A DNA stretch of 14,427 nt. Source: an uncultured Parabacteroides sp. Its GTDB lineage: Bacteria; Bacteroidota; Bacteroidia; Bacteroidales; Tannerellaceae. The stretch is from positions 1-14,427 of the forward strand of contig URGO01000080.1 of the NCBI GenBank assembly GCA_900547435.1. Direction: 5' to 3'. The notes beneath the pieces were generated by a model that did no database searches, was not told where the DNA came from, and saw nothing but the letters and a program-made list of their open reading frames with translations. Made by a program: the position numbers and the translations under genes. Shown in pieces: positions 5,639 to 12,886 of this stretch (positions are counted from its first letter, which is position 1; every line of letters starts with the position of its first letter).

Positions 5639-7636
5639 ATGGAAGAAAACAAAGAACAGATGAACAGTTTGCCCGAAAACGCTTATCGGGAACTGAAAGA
5701 AGGTGAAGAGTACAAGCCTATTATGCGGGCAGACAAGAAGTATCGCGAAGTAAATGCGTGGTCTGTCTGCTGGGGATTAGTCATGGCCGTTATCTTTAGT
5801 GCCGCGGCCGCTTATTTAGGATTGCGTGTCGGCCAGGTATTCGAGGCCGCAATTCCGATAGCCATCATAGCCGTTGGCTTGTCGAGCGGATTCAAACGAA
5901 AAAACGCCTTGGGTGAAAATGTGATTATACAATCCATCGGAGCCAGTAGCGGAGTGATTGTGGCCGGAGCTATCTTCACACTTCCCGCGCTTTATATCCT
6001 ACAAGACAAATACCCGGAGATTACGGTCAATTTCTTTGAAGTGTTCCTCAGCTCATTGCTGGGAGGTATTTTGGGTATTTTGTTGCTAATACCTTTCCGT
6101 AAATATTTCGTTTCGGATATGCATGGCAAATATCCTTTCCCGGAAGCTACGGCTACAACCCAGGTACTGGTCTCCGGTGAAAAGAGCGGAAACCAGGCCA
6201 AACCGTTAATTTTTGCCGGATTGATCGGAGGTATATATGACTTCATCGTGGCTACGTTCGGCTGGTGGAGCGAAACAATCAGCACGACCATAATGGGAGC
6301 CGGAGCTGCCTTGGCGGAAAAAGCCAAGTTGGTTTTGAAGGTCAATACCGGAGCCGCCGTATTAGGCTTGGGCTATATCGTCGGACTGAAGTATTCCTTT
6401 ATTATATGTGCCGGTTCGTTTCTGGTTTGGCTGGTAATAATCCCTTTGATGTCTGCTTTCTTCGGAGATCAGGTCCTGACCCTTGGCAATGATGCCATAA
6501 CGGCCACCGTAGGAAGCATGAGTGCGGAAGAAATCTTTACAACCTATGCCCGCCATATTGGTATCGGAGGTATTGCCACGGCCGGGGTCATCGGAATCAT
6601 CAAGTCCTGGGGAATCATCCGCGGAGCAGTAGGCCTGGCCGTAAAAGAGATGAATAATAAAGGCGAAGCCAATACCAAGCGCTTGCCACGTACCCAACGG
6701 GACATCCCGATGAAGATTATTTCTATAGGAATTGTAGCTACGTTGCTCATTACAGCTCTCTTCTTTCAATTCGGCCTATTGCATAATCCGCTTTATGCCT
6801 TCGTCGGGTTGTTATTGGTAGCTGTTATCGCATTCCTGTTTACCACCGTAGCGGCCAACGCGATTGCTATCGTGGGAACCAATCCTGATTCCGGCATGAC
6901 ATAGATGACCTTGATATTAGCCTCCATCATCCTGGTGGCAACAGGACTGAAAGGGCCGGCCGGAATGGTTTCAGCATTAATTATCGGCGGAGTGGTTTGT
7001 ACGGCATTATCTATGGCGGGAGGCTTCATCACCGATTTGAAAATTGGGTATTGGCTGGGTAGTACACCTATCAAACAGGAGTCCTGGAAGTTCCTGGGCA
7101 CGTTGGTATCAGCCGCAACCGTAGGCGGAGTTATCCTGATTCTGAATCAGACTTATGGCTTCACGACCGGGAAGCTGGCGGCCCCTCAGGCAAATGCCAT
7201 GGCGGCCGTTATCGAACCGTTAATGAGCGGAGCCGGTGCACCGTGGATTCTTTATGGCATCGGTGCGGTATTAGCCATTGTGCTTAACTTCATGAAAGTT
7301 CCGGCTCTTGCCTTTGCCTTGGGTATGTTTATTCCTATTGATCTGAACACGCCGCTATTGATTGGCGGAGCCATCAACTGGTACGTCGGAAGCCGGAGTA
7401 AAGATGCTGAATTGAACGCCGCACGCGTAGAGAAAGGTACATTGCTGGCATCTGGATTTATTGCCGGTGGTGCGTTGATGGGTGTAATCAGTGCTTTGCT
7501 CCGTTTTGCCGAGATTGATTTTTACAATACCGCTTGGGCGGAATCAACCCATGCCGAACTACTTGCCATCGGTATGTACCTTTTGTTGATTGTTTACCTG
7601 GCTTATAGTTCAATCCAGGCAAAGAAAGACAAATAA
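5639..7636 (+). pseudogene. OPT-family oligopeptide transporter interrupted by an in-frame amber codon
   Basis: The frame codes 421 residues, meets TAG at 6902-6904, and continues in the same frame for 243 more to TAA at 7634-7636; about 665 residues in all is the usual length of bacterial OPT transporters. These are multi-spanning inner-membrane proteins that import oligopeptides or metal chelates using ion gradients. The N-terminal half shows the family start (NAWSVCWGLVMAVIFSAAAAYLGL) and conserved MHGKYPFPEATA. The stop falls in the conserved GTNPxSGMT / MTLILASI region, between two well-preserved membrane segments. The base change fits a sense codon such as CAG or TTG turned into TAG. 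An ATG follows the TAG directly, so a 243-residue C-terminal piece could be made by reinitiation, and amber read-through is also conceivable. Both halves look otherwise intact, so the lesion is recent or is bypassed. A single-base sequencing error remains possible. Confidence 0.8.
6902..6904 (+). other. In-frame TAG within the OPT gene, directly followed by ATG
   Basis: ACA-TAG-ATG-ACC reads GMT-stop-MT. The codon order TAG-ATG with no gap allows terminating ribosomes to reinitiate. No other recognised intact gene in the window ends with TAG; all use TAA or TGA. Confidence 0.85.
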
Positions 7637-7663
7637 GCAAAAGGATAATTCAAGGAATAGAAC

Positions 7664-7773
7664 GGACAAAAGAATCGTCTAACAGCTGTGCACTTTTCGT
7701 CTAACAGCTGTTAGACGCAACGTACACGGCTGTTAGACGCAAGTTACACAACTGTTAGACGAAAAGTCTGTCC
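7664..7773. repeat. 110-bp palindromic element: five CTGTTAGACG cores on a 22-bp period
   Basis: The core CTGTTAGACG occurs at 7708-7717, 7730-7739 and 7752-7761 on the plus strand and, inverted, at 7676-7685 and 7698-7707. Within each orientation the step is exactly 22 bases. The two central copies abut to form a perfect 20-bp palindrome at 7698-7717. The 12-base linkers are related (AAAAGTGCACAG on the minus strand, CAACGTACACGG, CAAGTTACACAA). A longer 16-bp perfect inverted match joins 7692-7707 to 7752-7767, and GGACA (7664-7668) and TGTCC (7769-7773) bracket the whole. It could be a multi-site operator (22 bp is about two helical turns), a REP-like or MITE-like intergenic repeat, or a folded RNA that ends transporter transcription. 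It lies between the OPT gene and the SpoIID gene. Confidence 0.9.
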
Positions 7774-7813
7774 CATGAAAAATTTTAAATTAACCTTTTA
7801 TAAAAACAAATAC

Positions 7814-9124
7814 ATGGAAGCTCCAATTATTAATGTAGGAATATTAACCCGCCAAGCTATTACCTTCCGGTTCAACGGCACATATATCCTAACGGCTAAT
7901 GGCTCATACCTGACCGGCGAACAACGTGCTTTTTGGAACCGAGGCCGGATTACGTTCAAAGGGAAAAGCTATCAGGATCTCTTTTTCGAGCCTATTTCCA
8001 AAGAAAATTCATTCGAACTGCAAAACGTCACCATAGGTGTCGATTTCCATTGGCAACGCAAGGAAGACCAATGTTTCCATGGAGCTTTGAGCCTATTATC
8101 CGGACCGGAAGGAATCCTTGTCATCAATCAGATTGATGTGGAACGGTATCTGACCTGCGTGATTGCCTCAGAAATGAACGCACAGGCCCCGAAAGAGTTT
8201 CTGAAAGCTCATGCCGTTATCTCGCGAAGCTGGTTGTTGGCCCAAATCGAGAAAAAACATCTTCGGAAAGAGCCCCATCCGAATAGTTATCAAGATAACA
8301 ATCGGCTAATCCGTTGGTATGACCGGGAAGATCATCACCTATTTGACGTATGTGCCGATGACCATTGCCAGCGTTATCAAGGCACGACCCGTTCTGAAGA
8401 AAATCCGGTGATTCAATCGGTCATGCAAGAGACCTGCGGAGAAGTGCTGATGTGCGATAATCAGATTTGCGACACCCGTTTTTCCAAGTGTTGCGGAGGT
8501 GTAACGGAAGCATTCGAACATTGTTGGGAAAATATTCCGCATCCTTACCTGAAATCCATAGGAGATAATCCATCGGGCAAGCGTCCGGATTTGAGCATAG
8601 AGGCAGAGGCAGAAAAATGGATACGCTCCTCTCCTACCGCTTTTTGCCGCACCGAAGACAAGACTCTGCTCGCTTCAGTGCTGAATAATTATGATCAGGA
8701 AACCTCTGATTTCTATCGTTGGACAATCCGGTACACCCAAAAGGAATTATCCGGTCTTATCCGACGGAAAACCAATATGGATTTCGGAGAGATTCTTGAC
8801 CTGGTCCCATTGAAGCGAGGCGAATCAGGACGTATCGAAGAATTGCAGATTGTCGGGAGCAAACGCATATATATAATAGGTAAGGAACTGGAGATTCGCC
8901 GGGCATTAAGCGAGTCGCATCTGTATAGTTCCGCCTTTGTGGTAGATAAAGAGCAAGAAAAGGGAAATCCCATCCCCACGGCATTTGTGCTGCATGGCGC
9001 AGGTTGGGGGCATGGTGTGGGCTTATGCCAGATCGGTGCAGCGGTAATGAGTACCCAAGGGTATGATTACCGGCAGATATTGAGCCACTATTTCCCCAAC
9101 ACCACTTTAGAGAAACATTATTAA
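7814..9124 (+). CDS. SpoIID/LytB-domain protein (putative peptidoglycan lytic transglycosylase)
   Basis: The 436-residue protein has the SpoIID/LytB fold. Residues about 105-140 carry VERYLTCVIASEMNAQAPKE followed by FLKAHAVISRSW, where Glu120 matches the catalytic glutamate of SpoIID. VCADDHCQRYQG and CDTRFSKCCGGVTE follow, then GWGHGVGLCQIGA near 397-409 and HYFPNT at the end. In sporulating bacteria SpoIID cleaves glycan strands after an amidase has removed the peptides; Bacteroidetes do not sporulate, so the local role is unknown. No signal peptide is seen from ATG 7814 nor from the in-frame ATG at 7775, which only adds MKNFKLTFYKNKY; 7814 fits the family start (xPxINVGIL). About 12 cysteines are present, unusual for an exported wall enzyme. 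It begins about 40 bases after the 110-bp palindromic element and is followed by the symporter gene after 23 bases. Confidence 0.85.
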   Translation: MEAPIINVGILTRQAITFRFNGTYILTANGSYLTGEQRAFWNRGRITFKGKSYQDLFFEPISKENSFELQNVTIGVDFHWQRKEDQCFHGALSLLSGPEGILVINQIDVERYLTCVIASEMNAQAPKEFLKAHAVISRSWLLAQIEKKHLRKEPHPNSYQDNNRLIRWYDREDHHLFDVCADDHCQRYQGTTRSEENPVIQSVMQETCGEVLMCDNQICDTRFSKCCGGVTEAFEHCWENIPHPYLKSIGDNPSGKRPDLSIEAEAEKWIRSSPTAFCRTEDKTLLASVLNNYDQETSDFYRWTIRYTQKELSGLIRRKTNMDFGEILDLVPLKRGESGRIEELQIVGSKRIYIIGKELEIRRALSESHLYSSAFVVDKEQEKGNPIPTAFVLHGAGWGHGVGLCQIGAAVMSTQGYDYRQILSHYFPNTTLEKHY

Positions 9125-9147
9125 TGTATTAAGTGTTCTGTTCTTCT

Positions 9148-10623
9148 ATGAATAGTTATATTATTCTTTTCATCATAGCCATTTATTTTGGCATTTTGCT
9201 TTTAATAGCCTGGATAACGGGCCGGGGAAGCACCAATAATGAGGCGTTTTTCATCGGGAATCGCCAGTCACCTTGGTATATTGTATCTATCGGAATGATC
9301 GGGACCTCCCTTTCCGGGGTTACCTTCGTATCTGTTCCGGGCATGGTACGAAGCATTGACATGACCTATATGCAAACGGTGTTCGGATTCTTTGTGGGCT
9401 ATATCCTGATAGCTCATGTCCTCTTGCCTCTCTATTACAAATTGCAATTAACCTCTATTTATACCTATTTGAAAGACCGCATCGGGGTGAACAGCTATAA
9501 AACCGGAGCCTCCTTCTTTCTTATCTCCAAAATAATCGGAGCCGCGGCCCGGCTTTATCTGGTTGTTCTCATCTTACAACATTATGTATTCAGCACCTGG
9601 AACATTCCGTTTGGCGTAACGGTAGTATTGAGTATCTTTTTAGTATGGCTCTACACCTTCCGAAGCGGGATTAAAACGATTATATGGACGGATACGATAC
9701 AAGCAATCTGCCTAGTGGCTATGCTGATCCTGATTATCTGGCAGGTCAAGGAGGGCTTGGGACTGGATACCGTTGGCATGATTCAAGCCATTGCCGAAGA
9801 TCCGCATTTCCGTATCTTCGAGTTCTCCGACTGGCATAGCACCCAGCATTTTGCCAAACAGTTTTTAAGCGGCATATTTATTACCATCGTAATGACCGGA
9901 CTCGACCAGGATATGATGCAAAAGAATCTTTCCTGCAAAAGCTTGCGGGATGCCCAAAAGAATATGTACACGTATGGTTTTGCCTTTACTCCGGTAAACT
10001 TTCTTTTCCTCTCTTTGGGGGTCCTGCTACTGATTCTGGCCGATAAAGAACAAATCACGCTTCCCGTCCTAAGCGATGATATACTTCCTATGTTTTGCAC
10101 ATCCGGCATATTGGGAAACAGCCTGCTTATCTTCTTTACTATCGGTATTATAGCCGCGGCATTCAGTAGTGCCGATTCGGCATTAACGGCACTGACCACC
10201 TCTTTTTGCGTGGACATATTGAATGTCGGAGAAGAAGAATCCAGAAAGGCAAAACGCACCCGGTTAAAGGTCCATTTCCTGATTTCGGTACTCTTTGCGC
10301 TTATCATTATTATCATCAAAGAGGTAAACAACCGGAGTGTGATTGATGCCATTTACATGATCGCCTCTTATACCTACGGGCCGCTCTTGGGACTATTTGT
10401 TTTCGGACTTTTCACCAAAAAACATCCAAAAGACAGATTTGTTCCGTATATTTGCATAATTTCTCCGGCACTCTGCTTTGCCATCAGTTATTGGGGCGAG
10501 CATTTTGCAGGATATACATTCGGCTATGAGATGCTGATGTTGAACGGAGCAATAACCTTTTTAGGGTTATGGGTGTTATCTATAAACAACAAAAACAAAC
10601 AACAATATACGCATGGAAATTAA
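9148..10623 (+). CDS. Sodium:solute symporter (SSS/SLC5 family)
   Basis: This 491-residue protein has about 13 hydrophobic membrane segments spread over its whole length, as expected for inner-membrane Na+-coupled symporters. Family features include the first helix followed by GxxSxNNEAFFIGNR, the broken helix GMIGTSLSGVTFVSVPG (about 50-66), FRSGIKTIIWTDTIQ (about 172-186) and AAAFSSADSALTALTTSF (about 340-357), which carries the conserved serines of the second sodium site. The substrate (sugar, sialic acid, amino acid or other) cannot be told. The ATG at 9148 starts the membrane domain; a GTG 15 bases upstream adds only MFCSS. The gene starts 23 bases after the SpoIID gene and its last 11 bases overlap engB, so the genes are probably co-transcribed and translationally coupled. 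Confidence 0.88.
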   Translation: MNSYIILFIIAIYFGILLLIAWITGRGSTNNEAFFIGNRQSPWYIVSIGMIGTSLSGVTFVSVPGMVRSIDMTYMQTVFGFFVGYILIAHVLLPLYYKLQLTSIYTYLKDRIGVNSYKTGASFFLISKIIGAAARLYLVVLILQHYVFSTWNIPFGVTVVLSIFLVWLYTFRSGIKTIIWTDTIQAICLVAMLILIIWQVKEGLGLDTVGMIQAIAEDPHFRIFEFSDWHSTQHFAKQFLSGIFITIVMTGLDQDMMQKNLSCKSLRDAQKNMYTYGFAFTPVNFLFLSLGVLLLILADKEQITLPVLSDDILPMFCTSGILGNSLLIFFTIGIIAAAFSSADSALTALTTSFCVDILNVGEEESRKAKRTRLKVHFLISVLFALIIIIIKEVNNRSVIDAIYMIASYTYGPLLGLFVFGLFTKKHPKDRFVPYICIISPALCFAISYWGEHFAGYTFGYEMLMLNGAITFLGLWVLSINNKNKQQYTHGN

Positions 10624-11221
10624 AAGCGCAGAATTTGTTATCAGTAATACTGATGTCCGGAAATGTCCGGAAGGAACCCGTTTGGAATACGCTTTCATCG
10701 GACGCAGTAATGTGGGAAAATCTTCACTTATCAATATGCTTACGGCCCGTAAAGGATTGGCAATGACTTCACAAAAACCCGGAAAGACGTTATTGATAAA
10801 TCATTTCCTAATCAACAATCAATGGTTCCTGGTAGACTTGCCGGGATATGGATTCGCCCAACGGGGGAAAGAACAACGCGAACAATTGCGCCGGCTGATT
10901 GAAAGCTATATTTTATACCGGGAACAATTGACCTGCCTGTTTGTCCTTTTGGATTGTCGCCATAAACCACAAAAGATTGACTTGGAATTTATGGAATGGC
11001 TGGGCGAAAACGGAGTACCGTTCGCCATCATCTTCACAAAAGCCGACAAGCTAAGCCGTAGCCGGTTGACGGAAAATGTGAATTTCTACAAACAACAATT
11101 ATTGGAAACCTGGGAAGAGCTTCCTCCTATCCTTTGTTCTTCATCCGAAACAAAGGAGGGACGTAACGAAATATTGGATTATATCGACTCGATAAACAAA
11201 TCGGTCGCTACACCTCAATAA
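10613..11221 (+). CDS. engB: Ribosome biogenesis GTP-binding protein EngB (YihA/YsxC)
   Basis: The 202-residue GTPase has all five G motifs: G1 GRSNVGKSS (30-38), G2 threonine in KPGKT (about 59), G3 DLPG (75-78) with the family-typical YGFA after it, G4 TKAD (142-145) and G5 SSS (about 176-178). EngB acts in the cytoplasm in late assembly of the 50S ribosomal subunit and is essential in several bacteria. Length and motif spacing are normal. The ATG at 10613 lies inside the end of the symporter gene (11-base overlap), so its translation may depend on translation of the transporter. An AGTTT-type inverted repeat follows the stop. Confidence 0.96.
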   Translation: MEIKSAEFVISNTDVRKCPEGTRLEYAFIGRSNVGKSSLINMLTARKGLAMTSQKPGKTLLINHFLINNQWFLVDLPGYGFAQRGKEQREQLRRLIESYILYREQLTCLFVLLDCRHKPQKIDLEFMEWLGENGVPFAIIFTKADKLSRSRLTENVNFYKQQLLETWEELPPILCSSSETKEGRNEILDYIDSINKSVATPQ

Positions 11222-11227
11222 TATAAA

Positions 11228-11299
11228 TGAGTTTGTAAGTTTTTTAAGTTGAACTTCAAAACTCATAAACTTAACAACTCATAAACTCAAAAACTAAAA
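11228..11299. repeat. AGTTT-type intergenic repeat, copy 3, arranged as an inverted repeat
   Basis: The left arm TGAGTTTGTAAG...TTAAGTT (11228-11250) pairs, with one base gap and few mismatches, to AACTTAACAACTCATAAACTCA (11268-11289) across a 17-base loop. The right arm continues as further ACTCAAAAACT units to 11299. It fills the 82-base gap between engB and the exonuclease gene and could form a long A-T-rich hairpin in RNA. No promoter box was seen inside. Confidence 0.6.
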
Positions 11300-11303
11300 A
11301 AGC

Positions 11304-11891
11304 ATGAAGATTCTCTTTTTTGATTTGGAAACGACCGGAATCCGCTATTGGCGCAATGGAATCCATCAAATAAGTGGAGAGATTGTCATAGACGGAAGAA
11401 CCAAGGAGGCATTCAATTTCCACGTCCAGCCTAATCCGCAATGCTCCATTGATGAAGAAGCCTTGCGGATATGCGGCGTTACCCGTGAGCAAATTATGAA
11501 TTATACGCCCATGCGCCAAGTCTATAATCAGCTTATCGCCATGCTTTCCAAATATGTGGATAAATATAACCGCCAGGACAAATTCTTCTTGGCGGGTTAT
11601 AACAACGCTTCATTCGACAATTATTTCCTGAAAGCTTTTTTTGTACAGAATGGAGATAACTATTTTTATTCCTGGTTTTGGGTAAATTCCATTGACGTAA
11701 TGGTATTAGCCACCCAGCATTTGCTGAACGAACGACATAAGATGCCCGATTTTAAACAGGAAACCGTTGCTCGTGCCTTGGGTATTCCCTTGGAAACAGA
11801 TAAATTGCACGACGCATCTTACGATATTTACCTGACCAAAGAGATTTATAAACGTCTACTAAACCCCAATGTATGCGCCTCACAAGATTGA
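11304..11891 (+). CDS. DnaQ-like (DEDDh) 3'-5' exonuclease
   Basis: The 195-residue protein has the DEDDh exonuclease signature: FDLETTG with Asp7 and Glu9, Asp105 in NNASFDNYFL, then His169 and Asp174 in LHDASYD. These residues bind two metal ions for 3'-5' removal of nucleotides from DNA or RNA. It is a stand-alone domain without a polymerase partner, like many Bacteroidetes paralogues of the proofreading subunit, so a role in DNA repair or RNA trimming is possible but not shown. Between the second and third motif are conserved-looking aromatic residues (YFYSWFWVNSID). The start ATG follows an A-rich stretch without a clear Shine-Dalgarno. Its last 19 bases overlap the amidase gene, suggesting coupling. 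Confidence 0.9.
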   Translation: MKILFFDLETTGIRYWRNGIHQISGEIVIDGRTKEAFNFHVQPNPQCSIDEEALRICGVTREQIMNYTPMRQVYNQLIAMLSKYVDKYNRQDKFFLAGYNNASFDNYFLKAFFVQNGDNYFYSWFWVNSIDVMVLATQHLLNERHKMPDFKQETVARALGIPLETDKLHDASYDIYLTKEIYKRLLNPNVCASQD

Positions 11892-12886
11892 TTTTGATTT
11901 TCATCTGCCTGTTTTTCCTATCGGCTCCGATTTTGACGGCTCAGAAAAAAGCCTATCCCAAGAAGGGGGAAGGTATCGAGCTATTCCTAAAACGGTTCAA
12001 CCGCATCGGATATGACTATCAGAAGGAGTTCATACGGATTAACAAGAAGAAATTAGGACGCAACAATGCGCTGATAGCTGGTGTCAAATACACACTCCCC
12101 CCCCTGCATAACAAGCCGGACAAAGAAGCCGGACCCAGTCCAAACAAAAAAAGAAAAGCGTATGAACCTTTGTTTGGAAAGAAGCTGGCCGATTATTCGC
12201 CGGTTACTTCCGAGTTGAAAGGGGCATGTTTTTATTTGGTTAGCGGGCATGGAGGTCCCGACCCCGGAGCTATCGGGAAAATAGGCAATCACGAACTGCA
12301 CGAGGACGAATATGCGTATGACATCATTTTACGTGTTGCCCGAAACCTGATGCAACGAGGTGCTAAAGTGCATATCATTATCCAAGATAAAAAAGATGGC
12401 ATCCGAGACGGAATGTATCTGAATAATTCCAAACGCGAGACCTGTATGGGTTCCCCGATTCCATTGAATCAGGTAAGCCGGTTGAAACAACGATGTGATA
12501 AGATAAATGCCCTGATGAAAAAAGACAAAGAGGCTTATAAAAGAGCTTTATTCATTCATATAGACAGCCGGGGAAAAGGCAAGCAGATGGACGTATTCTT
12601 TTATCATGCAGGAAGTAAGCAAGGGAAAAGATTGGCCAATACTGTAAAGAAAACATTCCAACGCAAGTATGCGCGGCATCAGCCCGGAAGAGGATTTAAG
12701 GGAACAGTTAGCCAACGGAATCTATATGTCCTGCGTAATGCTAATCCGGTTTCTCTTTTTATTGAAATAGGAAACATACAAAATAAATATGACCAGCAAC
12801 GCATCATACTAAGCAACAACCGCCAGGCTTTGGCGAATTGGATTAGTGAAGCGTTTGTGGCAGATTTCAAACAAGCATCCAAATGA
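11873..12886 (+). CDS. N-acetylmuramoyl-L-alanine amidase (amidase_3) with LysM-like N-terminal region
   Basis: The 337-residue protein has a signal peptide (hydrophobic 5-22, cleavage near LTA-QK) and so works in the periplasm. Residues about 32-77 (GEGIELFLKRF, YQKEFIRINKKKLG, LIAGVKYTLPP) resemble a LysM glycan-binding domain. The catalytic amidase_3 domain fills about 118-335. Zinc ligands are likely His126 in SGHGG, Glu144 or Glu146 in HEDEYAYD and His229 in FIHIDS, with catalytic Glu298 in FIEIGN. Such enzymes cut the bond between MurNAc and the stem peptide during wall remodelling or cell separation. It starts inside the exonuclease gene (19-base overlap) and its stop overlaps the start of the radical SAM gene (ATGA). 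Its presence in the same cluster as a SpoIID-like protein is suggestive of joint action on peptidoglycan. Confidence 0.88.
   Translation: MRLTRLILIFICLFFLSAPILTAQKKAYPKKGEGIELFLKRFNRIGYDYQKEFIRINKKKLGRNNALIAGVKYTLPPLHNKPDKEAGPSPNKKRKAYEPLFGKKLADYSPVTSELKGACFYLVSGHGGPDPGAIGKIGNHELHEDEYAYDIILRVARNLMQRGAKVHIIIQDKKDGIRDGMYLNNSKRETCMGSPIPLNQVSRLKQRCDKINALMKKDKEAYKRALFIHIDSRGKGKQMDVFFYHAGSKQGKRLANTVKKTFQRKYARHQPGRGFKGTVSQRNLYVLRNANPVSLFIEIGNIQNKYDQQRIILSNNRQALANWISEAFVADFKQASK

Noticed and set aside
6362..6769. 135-codon minus-strand open frame in the OPT gene
   Set aside because: Antisense shadow of membrane-protein codons; no motif, and the plus strand has clear OPT-family sequence.
6902..6904. 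Genome-wide amber recoding (TAG as sense codon)
   Set aside because: Absence of TAG stops in about a dozen genes is compatible with chance, there is no phage signature, and one in-frame TAG is better explained by point mutation.
7676..7761. CRISPR array
   Set aside because: Repeats are only 10-22 bases, spacers are 12 bases and related to one another, orientation switches at the centre, and no cas gene is present.
7664..7773. Iteron-type replication origin
   Set aside because: A 22-bp period is iteron-like, but no replication initiator gene, AT-rich unwinding region or plasmid/mobile genes are nearby.
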